From: Piscinibacter defluvii
GTDB lineage: Bacteria; Pseudomonadota; Gammaproteobacteria; Burkholderiales; Burkholderiaceae_C
Length of the DNA stretch: 64,000 nt
NCBI RefSeq assembly: GCF_004011805.1
Contig: NZ_RCHJ01000005.1
Coordinates: 124,001-188,000, forward strand
Reading direction: 5' to 3'
Shown here: in pieces, positions 18,165-29,563 of the stretch
Numbering within the stretch: position 1 is the stretch's first letter
Layout: every line of letters begins with the position of its first letter
Made by a program: the position numbers and the translations under genes
The notes under the pieces: generated by a model
Seen by the model: only the letters and a program-made list of their open reading frames with translations
What the model was told of the DNA's origin: nothing
Databases searched by the model: none

Positions 18165-21100
18165 ATGAGCCTGAGTCCATCACCGCTGCGACCGCACCTG
18201 GCCGCCCTGTTCGCTGCCGCGGCCCTGCTGGGCTGCGGGGGCGGCGGTGGCGGCAACCCGCCCGCACCGCCGCCCCCGCCGCCGCCGGCCAACACCGAAC
18301 CGGAGGCCCGCTTCAGCGCCGCCGCGACGGTGGCCGCCGGTGCGCCGCTGGCGCTGGACGCCCGGGCCTCGTCGGATGCCGATGGCGACACGCTGGTGCA
18401 CCACTGGGACTTCGGCGACGGCACGCGCGGCGGCGGCGCGCGCCTCGCGCATGTCTACCCTGCCGCGGGCGACTACACCGTGCGGCTGACGGTCGACGAC
18501 GGCCGCGGCGGCCGGGCGAGCGTCACGCGCAGCGTCACCGTCACGGCCGGCCCGGCGCCGGGCACGCCGGCGCCGGCGACCGTGCTGGTCAGCGACGCCG
18601 ACGGCGTGCTCGCCGGCGTCACGGTGGCGCTGCTGGGCAGCAATACCACGGCCCGCACCGCGGCCGACGGCAAGGCCACGCTGCAGCTGCCCACCGGCGC
18701 CGAGCGCACGCTCAAGTTCAGCAAGCCGGGCTATGCCGACCAGTTCAAGGTGCTGCAGCTGCCCGGCGGCGCGAACGGCACGCAGGTCGAGGTGCGCCTG
18801 CACCCGCGTGATGCGGCGCTCACGCTGGCCGATGCCACCGCCGGCGGCACGCTGGCCGGCCGCGACGGCGCGCGCCTGGTGCTGCCGCCCGGCGCGCTGG
18901 TGGACGCCGCAGGGAATCCGGTGACGGGCCCGGTGCAGGTGGCCGTGACGCCGGTGGACCCGGCGGCCGACCCGCGTGCCTTCCCGGGCCGCTTCCAGGG
19001 CCTGCGGCCGGCCGGCACGCGCGGGCTGATCGAGTCCTACGGCACGGTCGAGTTCGTGCCGACCAGGAACGGCGCCCCGCTGCAGCTCGCGCCCGGGCGC
19101 CAGGCGACCATCGAGATCCCGATCTACACCGGGCTGCACCGCGAGGGCCGGCCCGTGCAGGTGGGCGACACCATTCCGCTGTGGTCGCTCGACGAGCGCA
19201 GCGGCGACTGGGTGCAGGAAGGCCAGGGCACGGTGGTGGCCAGCACCGCCTCGCCCAGCGAGCTGGCGCTGCGCGCACGCGTGGGCCACCTGTCGTGGTG
19301 GAACTGCGACCAGTGGCTCGGCGCCATCCCCGAGGACTCGTGGAACCCGAACCTGAAGTGCTGCATCCGTGACACGGCGAACGGGCCGTGCAAGGAGAAC
19401 TCGGGCGACATCTGCGAGCACACCGGCAGCGGCGGCTCCGGCAGCAGCGGTGCCGGCGCGGCCGGGCCGCTCGGCACGCCGCGCCACAAGGTGCGTCTGG
19501 CGGTCGAGCCGGCGACGCGGCGTGCCCCGGCGGTGGCAGCCTTCGCCACCGCCCCGGCGGTGGCCGGCGCGCGGCTGCCGATGCCTGCCGGCGTGGACAT
19601 CACGCTCGACTCCACCGCCCGCAACGGCACCTACCGCGGCCGCACCGTGCTGCGCGGCGCGGCCGGGGTGCTGGAGGACGTCACCGTCAGCGTGCTGCCG
19701 GTGGCCGGCGGCGGCGACGGCGAGGCGATCACGCTGCCCTGGCAGCAGGACTACGCGGTGCAGGCCAACGGCGAGCTCGACCGCTACACGCTGCAGATGC
19801 CGGCCGGTCCGGGCTTCGAGCTCTACGTCTCGCGCTCGGGCTCCAACCTCACCGGCACGCTGACGTTGCGGCGGCCCGACGGCAGCGTGGCCGGGCGGCA
19901 GAACTTCGCCGCCGGCGCGGCCTACCTCGCCGAGGCGAGCGTGGCCGCGGCCGGCACCTACACGATCGAGATCAGCGCCGGCAGCAATGCGCCGGGCGCC
20001 TACCGGCTCGAGGCGGTCAGCTTCGGCGCCTGCTCCAGCATCGCGGTGGCCAGCGTGCCGGGCGAGCTGCAGGTCGAACTGGCGCCGAAGCAGTCGCGCT
20101 GCTTCGACCTCGCGCTGCCGGCCGACAGCGCGCTCCAGGTCGAGCTCACCGGCAACCAGAACCAGCTGGCCGGCTCGATCGCGCTGGCCAGCGCCGGCGG
20201 CGCGCAGCAGCTGGTGGCCCGGCCCTATCCGGGCCTGGACCTGCTGACCGGCGTGTCCGCTGCCGGCACCTACCGGCTGCGCGTCAGCAACACGACGCTG
20301 AACACCGGGCGGGTCGACCTCGCGCTCGCCCGGCCCGCGGCCGAGGTGATCGGTGTGCCCGCCACGCGTACCATCACCGATCTCGTCCAGGGCGAGCCGC
20401 GGCTCTACCTCGTGAAGCCGCCGGCCACCGGGCCCAACGCGGGGCTGTACCACGTGATGCTGTCGGCCACGAGCGTGCAGGCCGGCGTGCAGGTGGATCC
20501 GGCCAACGCGACCATCGTCACCGGCTGCGCGAGCTGCACCAACCCGATCGCGCAGACCACTGCACTGGCGCAGCGCAACACCGCCCCCGGGCTGCCGGTG
20601 CTGAGCGTGTTCCGCAACGCCGGCACGGCCAACCCGGGCACCGTGGTGCTGCGCACCGGCGTGCCGACGCTGATCACGCGCGACGCGGACGTGAGCGGCA
20701 GCACCGGCGAGCTGCCGAGCGTCTACGCCTTCGACGCCGAGGCCGGCGATGCGATCGCCTGGGCGCTGGCGCAGCCCGCGGCGGCCAACGGCACCGCGGG
20801 GCTGAGCGTCCTGGCACCCTCGGGCGCGACCGTCACGTCGGCGAGCCCGGTGCGCACGCTGGCCGAGAGCGGCCCGCACACCGCTCTGGTCGACCCGTCG
20901 CCCAGCGGCGGCAGCGGCCAGCCGTTCACCCTGCGCGTCAACAGCGCGCCGCCGGTGCAGGCGCTGGCGCTGACGCCGCCGCTGACGCAACGCAGCGTCA
21001 CGCTGCCGCTCGGCCAGGTGCTGCGCTACAGCCTCGACCTCGAGGCCGCCGACCTGGTCGGGCTCGAGCTGGCCTCGCCCGGTCCGCTGGCCGTGCTCGC

Positions 21101-21962
21101 CGACATTCCGGGTGTCGTGGCCGAGTCGACCACCAACAGCGGCAGCGGCCCGATCGACCTGCGTGGGGCGCCGGGCTACGTGCGGGTCGGCGGGCCCACG
21201 CTGCTGACGCTGCGCACCAACTCCAACGTGCTCGAGCGCGCGCGCGGCAGCCTCACCTTCGGCGTGCGCCGGCCGGCGCCGCCGACGGTGGCGATGAACG
21301 CCACGCGCAGCGGCACGCTCGCGCCCTTCGGCTGGACCAGCTTCCGGGTCGACGTGCCGGCCGCGGGCCGCTACCTGCTGCGCCTGGCAGCCACCACGCC
21401 GGCGCCCTACGCGCTGACCGGCACGGTGTGGGCGCCGAGCACGATCTTCAGCAACTACGGCGGCGAGTTCACGGCGTCGCTCTCGTCCGCCTCCGTGCCG
21501 GTGGAAGGCCTGGGCCCGCTCGCGGCCGGCGTGCACACGATCAGCGTGCGCCACCCCGGCGGCAACACGAGCGACGTGGGCTTCGCGGCCGCGCTGGTGG
21601 ACCTCGAGGCGCCGGTTGCGCTGGCGGTGAACGGTGCCACCGTGGCCGGCACGCTGGACGCCGGCGAGCGCGACTACGCGAGTTTCGCCGGCACCGGCGG
21701 CCAGGCCTACACGCTGGTCGTGACGCCGCAGTTCGCCGGCACGCTGCGTGTGCGCAAGCTGAACCCGAACGGCGACTGGACCAACCGCACCGACGTGTTC
21801 ACGCTCGCCGGCATGCCGGTGGCCCTGGCCTCCGGCAGCCCGGCGACGGTGAACTTCACGATCCCCGCCGACGCGACCTTCGGCAGCGGCAGCTATGTCG
21901 TCGAGCTGGCGGGGGAGGGGACGGCGAGCGGGGCGTGGACCATGCAGATCGACTCGCCCTGA
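18165..21962 (+). CDS. Large PKD-domain surface lipoprotein
   Basis: The 1265-residue protein has a lipobox LLGC with Cys24, then a Gly6 tract and a run of seven prolines as a tether. Domains in order: PKD (about 48-130; DFGDGTRGG and YPAAGDYTVRLTV); a carboxypeptidase-regulatory-like beta domain (about 140-205); a ZU5-like region (about 220-330; LVLPPGALVDAAGNPVTGPV); a Cys-rich stretch (about 380-425, five or more Cys, probably disulfides); then repeated PPC-like beta-sandwich modules to the end. The design suits adhesion or binding of polysaccharide or protein at the outer membrane. No catalytic motif was seen. An AGGAGAG ribosome site supports the ATG. Confidence 0.83.
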   Translation: MSLSPSPLRPHLAALFAAAALLGCGGGGGGNPPAPPPPPPPANTEPEARFSAAATVAAGAPLALDARASSDADGDTLVHHWDFGDGTRGGGARLAHVYPAAGDYTVRLTVDDGRGGRASVTRSVTVTAGPAPGTPAPATVLVSDADGVLAGVTVALLGSNTTARTAADGKATLQLPTGAERTLKFSKPGYADQFKVLQLPGGANGTQVEVRLHPRDAALTLADATAGGTLAGRDGARLVLPPGALVDAAGNPVTGPVQVAVTPVDPAADPRAFPGRFQGLRPAGTRGLIESYGTVEFVPTRNGAPLQLAPGRQATIEIPIYTGLHREGRPVQVGDTIPLWSLDERSGDWVQEGQGTVVASTASPSELALRARVGHLSWWNCDQWLGAIPEDSWNPNLKCCIRDTANGPCKENSGDICEHTGSGGSGSSGAGAAGPLGTPRHKVRLAVEPATRRAPAVAAFATAPAVAGARLPMPAGVDITLDSTARNGTYRGRTVLRGAAGVLEDVTVSVLPVAGGGDGEAITLPWQQDYAVQANGELDRYTLQMPAGPGFELYVSRSGSNLTGTLTLRRPDGSVAGRQNFAAGAAYLAEASVAAAGTYTIEISAGSNAPGAYRLEAVSFGACSSIAVASVPGELQVELAPKQSRCFDLALPADSALQVELTGNQNQLAGSIALASAGGAQQLVARPYPGLDLLTGVSAAGTYRLRVSNTTLNTGRVDLALARPAAEVIGVPATRTITDLVQGEPRLYLVKPPATGPNAGLYHVMLSATSVQAGVQVDPANATIVTGCASCTNPIAQTTALAQRNTAPGLPVLSVFRNAGTANPGTVVLRTGVPTLITRDADVSGSTGELPSVYAFDAEAGDAIAWALAQPAAANGTAGLSVLAPSGATVTSASPVRTLAESGPHTALVDPSPSGGSGQPFTLRVNSAPPVQALALTPPLTQRSVTLPLGQVLRYSLDLEAADLVGLELASPGPLAVLADIPGVVAESTTNSGSGPIDLRGAPGYVRVGGPTLLTLRTNSNVLERARGSLTFGVRRPAPPTVAMNATRSGTLAPFGWTSFRVDVPAAGRYLLRLAATTPAPYALTGTVWAPSTIFSNYGGEFTASLSSASVPVEGLGPLAAGVHTISVRHPGGNTSDVGFAAALVDLEAPVALAVNGATVAGTLDAGERDYASFAGTGGQAYTLVVTPQFAGTLRVRKLNPNGDWTNRTDVFTLAGMPVALASGSPATVNFTIPADATFGSGSYVVELAGEGTASGAWTMQIDSP

Positions 21963-21966
21963 TCGG

Positions 21967-21998
21967 CGCGGGCCGGGCGGTCATGCCGCAGGCCCGCG
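21967..21998. terminator. Bidirectional hairpin between convergent genes
   Basis: A perfect 8-bp stem (21967-21974 with 21991-21998) encloses a smaller 4-bp stem and fills the gap between the lipoprotein stop and the ATPase stop. It could terminate both transcripts, but there is no T-run on either side. Confidence 0.5.
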
Positions 21999-24464
21999 TC
22001 AGTCGCGCTGCCGACCCAGGCTCGCCGCCGCCCCCAGGGCGAGAACGGCGCAGGCGGCGAAGGTGGCGACCAGCAAGGCACCGTCGGCGGCATGCAGGGG
22101 CCGCAGGCTCAGGAGCCGGCTGGCCATCGGGACCTGGACCAGCGCGCCGAGCGATGCGAGCGTGCCGGCGACGAGCCAGCGGGCGGTGGCCTGGCGCAAC
22201 TTCGTCAGGCCGGTCGTGAGGCCGGCGCTGGCCGTCAGCAGGAGGCTCAAGGCCATCGCGCGCGCGTGCTCGACGTCGCGGTCCGCACCGAGCGCGTGGA
22301 GGTAGCTCCAGACCACTGCCACGCTCACGAGCGAGCCGACCAGGACGATGGCCAACCAGCTGTCGGCCGAGAAGAAGCGCGCCCGGCGACGGCGCCGTGC
22401 CGGGGCGAGCGGTCCCGCCGAGGGCAGGTCCTGGAAGGCCAGCATCGCCGTCGGATGGATGACCAGCTCCAGCCACACGATGTGTACCGGCAGGAACAGC
22501 AGGGGCAGACCCATCAGCGGGATCGCGGCCGCCCCGATCACGAGCGGCAGGTGGACGAGCAGCAGGTAGGCAAACGCGAGCCGCAGGTTCTGGAAGAGCT
22601 GGCGGCCCTCGGCCACCGCATCGACGATCGTCCTGAAGTTGTCGTCGAGCAGGACCACCGGAGCGACCTCCCGGGCGCTGCGCGTGCCGCGCTCCCCCAT
22701 GGCCACGCCGATGTCGGCCAGGCGCAGCGCGGGCACGTCGTTGACGCCATCGCCCGTGACGGCGACCAGTTCGCCCTGCGCCTGCAAGGCCTGCACCAGC
22801 GCGAGCTTCTGCGGCGGGGTGGCGCGCGCCACCACATGCACGTCGCGATGCCCGCCGAGGCGGGCCCCCGCGTCGTCGTCGGGCGCCAGGACGACCACTG
22901 TCGGCCGAGCGCCGCCGAGCCCGATCTCGCGCGCGATCGCCGCCGCCGTGGCCGGATGGTCCCCGGTGACCATGATGACGCGCATGCCGGCACCGATGCA
23001 TTCCGCGACGGCGTCGCGGACACCCTCGCGGACCGGGTCCTCGAAGGCCAGCAGCCCGATGAACTCGAAGCCGGCCTGGGGTTCGCCGTCGACGCTGGCG
23101 CCGGAGGGCATGCGGCGCATGGCGCAAGCGATGACCTTGTGGCCCGACAGTGCGTACTCCTCCACCCGCGCCAGCCAGCCGGCCCGTTCGCTCTCCGTCA
23201 GCGCACAGGTCGCCAGCACGGTCTCGGGGGCACCCTTCGTGAAGGCCGCCGCGTCTGCGCCGCCCCGGCGCAAGACCACCGTCTCGCGACGCCGGGCTTC
23301 GGTGAACGGGAAGTCGGCCAGCCTGGTCGTCGGCGGCAGCGGGCCTGCCGCGCCGCGCAGGGCCTGATCGAGCGGGTCGCCGCTGTCCGGCCGTGAGGCG
23401 AACGCGGCCGCCTCGAGCAGCGCGTCCTCGCCGACACCGGCAGCGGGTGCCCGATGGGCCAGCACCAGCGACCCGGCGGTGATCGTTCCGGTCTTGTCCG
23501 ACACGATGCAGCTGACGCGGCCGATGTTCTCCACCGCCACCGCGCGCCGCACCAGCGCGTTCCTGCGCGCCAGGCGGAAGACGCCGACGCCGAGGAAGAA
23601 GGTGTAGACGACCGGGAACTCCTCGGGCAGCGCGGCCACGGCCAGCGTCACCGCGCTGAGCACGGCATCGATCCACCCATGCCCATGCCAGAGCCTGATC
23701 GCCGCCAGGACGACGCACATGACGACGGCCAGGCCGATCAGCACGGCCACCAGCTCGGCGATGGCCTGCTGCAGCGGGGTGGCCGCGTGGCTGCCCTCGG
23801 TGGCGGAGCGGACGATCTCGCCATAACGCGTCTCGCCGCCGATGAACACGATGCGCAGTCGTGCCGTGCCGGTCAGCAGGCGTGTTCCTGCCGTCCCCCA
23901 GTGCTCGTCCGACGCGCTGGCCGGCAGAGGCGACTCCGCGTCGAGGGCGCGCTTGGCCACCGGCAACGACTCGCCGGTCAAGGTCGATTCGTCGACCTGC
24001 AGACCGGTGCCCGACACCAGCAGCCCGTCGGCGGGGAAGTACTCGCCGGGCACCACCTCGACCAGGTCGCCCGGCACCAGCTCGCGCGACGGGATCTCGC
24101 GCCACTGCCCGTCGCGCGAGACCCGTGCCGAGCTCGCCAGGCGGCTGGCCAGGCCCGCGGAGGAGGCCGACGTCCGTCGATGCAGGTAGGCATCCATGCC
24201 GAGCAACGGCACCAGCGCGACGAGCAGGGTGAGCGACTCGGTGATCTGCCCGAGCAGCCCGAACAGGCCCGCGGTCAGCACCAGGAACCAGAGCATCGGG
24301 TCGCGTGCCGTCTCGCGCGCGATGGCCCGCCAGCCGCTGCCGGTCTGCACCACGATGTCGTTGAACCCGTCGCCGCGCCGGGCGTCGACCTGCTCGGTGC
24401 TCAGGCCCCGCGTGCCCAGGCCCACGCCAGCCAGCCGCTCGAGCGGCACCGTGCGCCGACTCAT
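21999..24464 (-). CDS. P-type cation-transporting ATPase
   Basis: The 821-residue protein has the full P-type set: actuator motif TGES (163-166), the membrane motif PEEFP (280-284) in AVAALPEEFPVV, the phosphorylation site SDKTGT with Asp323, and a TGDGVND hinge later. The layout is P2-like, as in Ca2+ or unspecified cation pumps, and not heavy-metal P1B: there is no CPC and no N-terminal metal-binding cysteine motif. The PEEFP variant in place of PEGLP makes the ion uncertain. Its start overlaps the stop of the mini-cytochrome gene by 4 bases, so the two are translationally coupled. An FNR/Anr-type box lies upstream of the pair. The start was placed at the ATG in that overlap; the longer frame is not protein-like. 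Confidence 0.9.
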   Translation of the reverse strand: MSRRTVPLERLAGVGLGTRGLSTEQVDARRGDGFNDIVVQTGSGWRAIARETARDPMLWFLVLTAGLFGLLGQITESLTLLVALVPLLGMDAYLHRRTSASSAGLASRLASSARVSRDGQWREIPSRELVPGDLVEVVPGEYFPADGLLVSGTGLQVDESTLTGESLPVAKRALDAESPLPASASDEHWGTAGTRLLTGTARLRIVFIGGETRYGEIVRSATEGSHAATPLQQAIAELVAVLIGLAVVMCVVLAAIRLWHGHGWIDAVLSAVTLAVAALPEEFPVVYTFFLGVGVFRLARRNALVRRAVAVENIGRVSCIVSDKTGTITAGSLVLAHRAPAAGVGEDALLEAAAFASRPDSGDPLDQALRGAAGPLPPTTRLADFPFTEARRRETVVLRRGGADAAAFTKGAPETVLATCALTESERAGWLARVEEYALSGHKVIACAMRRMPSGASVDGEPQAGFEFIGLLAFEDPVREGVRDAVAECIGAGMRVIMVTGDHPATAAAIAREIGLGGARPTVVVLAPDDDAGARLGGHRDVHVVARATPPQKLALVQALQAQGELVAVTGDGVNDVPALRLADIGVAMGERGTRSAREVAPVVLLDDNFRTIVDAVAEGRQLFQNLRLAFAYLLLVHLPLVIGAAAIPLMGLPLLFLPVHIVWLELVIHPTAMLAFQDLPSAGPLAPARRRRRARFFSADSWLAIVLVGSLVSVAVVWSYLHALGADRDVEHARAMALSLLLTASAGLTTGLTKLRQATARWLVAGTLASLGALVQVPMASRLLSLRPLHAADGALLVATFAACAVLALGAAASLGRQRD

Positions 24465-24736
24465 TCCGGCTCCACGCGTGGATGCCGGTGGCACTCGACG
24501 CAGTTCCGGAAGTCCCGGATGCCCTCGTCGAGGTGCTCCGCGCGCACCTTGGCCTCCGGGTGCTCGTGGCTGCCGTGGCAGGCCAGCAGTTCGTGCCAGC
24601 GCAGTGGTTCGACGCCAGGCCGGGCCGATGGCATGGGTGCAGCCGGCCGGCGGCGCCGCACCAGCATGCCGACGCCCACCGCCAGCTGCAGGAGCAGCGC
24701 AGCCGAGAGCCATCCGAGCAGTTCAGCAGCGGTCAT
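24461..24736 (-). CDS. Membrane-anchored mini-cytochrome c (91 aa)
   Basis: The protein has one N-terminal membrane helix (about residues 5-26, LLGWLSAALLLQLAVGVGML), an RRRR stop-transfer stretch, a proline-rich linker and a small domain with one c-type haem motif CVECH (79-83). Another His/Cys-rich spot is LACHGSHEHP (51-60). The positive charges after the helix favour a cytoplasmic C-terminus, which conflicts with periplasmic haem attachment, so topology is unclear. It may be a redox or metal sensor subunit for the P-type ATPase, with which it overlaps by 4 bases. The short length, single haem and coupling are unusual. I know no named family. Confidence 0.7.
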   Translation of the reverse strand: MTAAELLGWLSAALLLQLAVGVGMLVRRRRPAAPMPSARPGVEPLRWHELLACHGSHEHPEAKVRAEHLDEGIRDFRNCVECHRHPRVEPE

Positions 24737-24782
24737 CCGGGTTCCGTGACCTCGCCGGCCGCCGACGCGGTGGGGCCAAGCC

Positions 24783-24831
24783 GCGATCGATTCTGGGAGC
24801 CGGTGACCTCTGCACGCTTGAGTGGCATCAA
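24783..24831 (-). promoter_or_regulatory. FNR/Anr-type box and class II promoter
   Basis: The minus-strand site at 24831-24818 is a near-perfect FNR/Anr palindrome (TTGAT-N4-ATCAA with one mismatch), centred in a longer 10-bp perfect inverted repeat (24812-24821 with 24828-24837). A -10-like hexamer CAGAAT lies at 24795-24790, which puts the box centre about 41-42 bases before the predicted start near 24783. That is the class II FNR spacing. The transcript would read the mini-cytochrome and the P-type ATPase. The inverted repeat might instead be a terminator for the small genes upstream. Confidence 0.6.
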
Positions 24832-24930
24832 GCGTGCGGGCCGTTCACCGTGGCGCTTCGGGCGCACCCGGACCCGGGCGCCATCGGACCTTCGTCCGCC
24901 ACGCCCCGATCGTCGAGTGGAGTCGATGCA

Positions 24931-25095
24931 TCAGGTCATGTGACGGCCCGCTGCCTGCGCCTCGGGCAGCGGTTCGCCGGGATGACGGCCCAGGCTCATC
25001 GGCATCGACAGGAACGTGACGAGCACCACCGGCACCAGCGTCATCACGATCGCGCCGGCGAGTCGTGCGAGGAAATCGCGAAGGTCTGCGTTCAT
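24931..25095 (-). CDS. Small membrane protein (54 aa)
   Basis: This short ORF has an AAGGAA ribosome site 7 bases before its ATG. The product has a short polar N-terminus (NADLRDFLARLAG), one hydrophobic helix (about residues 14-34, AIVMTLVPVVLVTFLSMPM) and a polar tail that includes HPGEPLPEAQAAGRH. It is a single-pass inner-membrane peptide of unknown function. It lies between the secreted small protein (39-base gap) and the mini-cytochrome on the same strand, so it is probably part of this cluster. Coding is supported by the ribosome site and the clean hydrophobic pattern, not by homology. Confidence 0.6.
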   Translation of the reverse strand: MNADLRDFLARLAGAIVMTLVPVVLVTFLSMPMSLGRHPGEPLPEAQAAGRHMT

Positions 25096-25134
25096 GTCGG
25101 GTTCCTTGCAGTCGGGTTGTCGTGGGTCGCGGAG

Positions 25135-25419
25135 TCAGGTGGCGGCCGATCGCCTGAACACGAGCTGCAGTCCTTCTCCCTGGCTGAGGTAGTAGTCGCC
25201 ACTCGGGCTGATGACCACGGCGCGGGCCTTGCGCGCATCGGAGAAGTACTGCCAGCCATGACCCGGCTCGCCGGGCCGGGCCGACACGGCGATGGCCTGC
25301 ATGCCGACGGCGGCCTGGCGACGATCCTTCGACTCCCGGCGATGGTCGCCTGCATGGGAGGAGGTGCCCACCACGGCTGCCGCGAGGGTGAGCGTCACGC
25401 CGATGTGGCTGAGCTTCAT
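25135..25419 (-). CDS. Small secreted protein (94 aa)
   Basis: The protein has a clear signal peptide (KLSHIGVTLTLAAAVVGTSSHA) and a mature part of about 70 residues with a basic region (DHRRESKDRRQ) and a likely beta-strand tail (YYLSQGEGLQLVFRR). An earlier ATG lies two codons upstream, but the AAAGGA ribosome site is only about 1 base from it and about 7 from the chosen ATG, which decides the start. It is the most upstream gene of the leftward cluster that ends in the P-type ATPase. I recognise no family. Confidence 0.65.
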   Translation of the reverse strand: MKLSHIGVTLTLAAAVVGTSSHAGDHRRESKDRRQAAVGMQAIAVSARPGEPGHGWQYFSDARKARAVVISPSGDYYLSQGEGLQLVFRRSAAT

Positions 25420-25540
25420 GAACATTCCTTTCGGGCGGTTCCAGTCGACGCTGACTGTGCGTCTACTCTGGCCGCCGGAACTTAGGAATGTCTGAGCGGG
25501 TACCGCCGCAGCGCAAGGGAGCGCGGGATGCGGCGGTCCC

Positions 25541-26001
25541 TCAGGCCGCCCCCGCCTCCTGCTGCGCCCGCAGCCGGGCGTTCACGTAGGCGCCCTGCGG
25601 CACGTGCAGCAGGTCGGCGATGCGCCACAGCACGTGGCGCTCGTGTTCGCTCAGGTGGCCGTCGGCATAGGCGACGCGCCACATGTGCTCGATCATGCGC
25701 AGCTTCTGCGGCATCTCGAAGACCGCGTCGATGTGCGAGGTGAAGCCGAACAGGTCGGTGGCCTGGCGTGCCGTGGCCTCGGCGAGCTCGGCCAGGCGTG
25801 CGGCCTCGTCGTCGCCGAGCGCGAACTTGTCGCGCAGCGCGGCGTGCACCGCCTCGCGCTCGCCGGCGTGGAAGCTCGCGTCGGCGCGCATCACCTCGAC
25901 CAGCATCACCGCCGTGGCGAGCTGCAGCCGGTGCTCGGCCTCGCGCGCATCGGCGCCCGGCGGCGCCGGGCGCAGGCTGTCGAACAGGTCCTTGAGCGTC
26001 T

Positions 26002-26008
<7 letters not shown>
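25541..26008 (-). CDS. TerB-family (tellurite-resistance-type) protein
   Basis: The 155-residue helical protein matches the TerB fold: ATAVMLVEVMRADASFHAG, then KLRMIEHMWRVAYADGHLS and HVLWRIADLLHVP. The two acidic D/E-rich helix ends (RADASFHAGE and YADGHLSEHE) are the family's candidate divalent-metal-binding sites. TerB domains are linked to metal stress and membrane-associated complexes; a stand-alone copy like this need not confer tellurite resistance. It starts 7 bases inside the end of psuG, so the two are translationally coupled. Confidence 0.85.
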
Positions 26009-26943
<935 letters not shown>

Positions 26944-27020
26944 GGCGGCACTGTAGCCGGCCGCAGGGCGCGGATCTTGCGAAGACCCCGCGGCCCCAGC
27001 CGCACAGAAGAGGTCACGCG

Positions 27021-29555
<2,535 letters not shown>

Positions 29556-29563
29556 GAGCGCCC

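Noticed and set aside
18180-21554. Long open frame on the minus strand opposite the PKD lipoprotein (over 1100 codons)
   Set aside because: It mirrors the codon pattern of the real gene on the other strand, is His/Arg/Ala/Gly-rich, has no ribosome site and no recognisable domain. Very GC-rich DNA opens such frames by chance.
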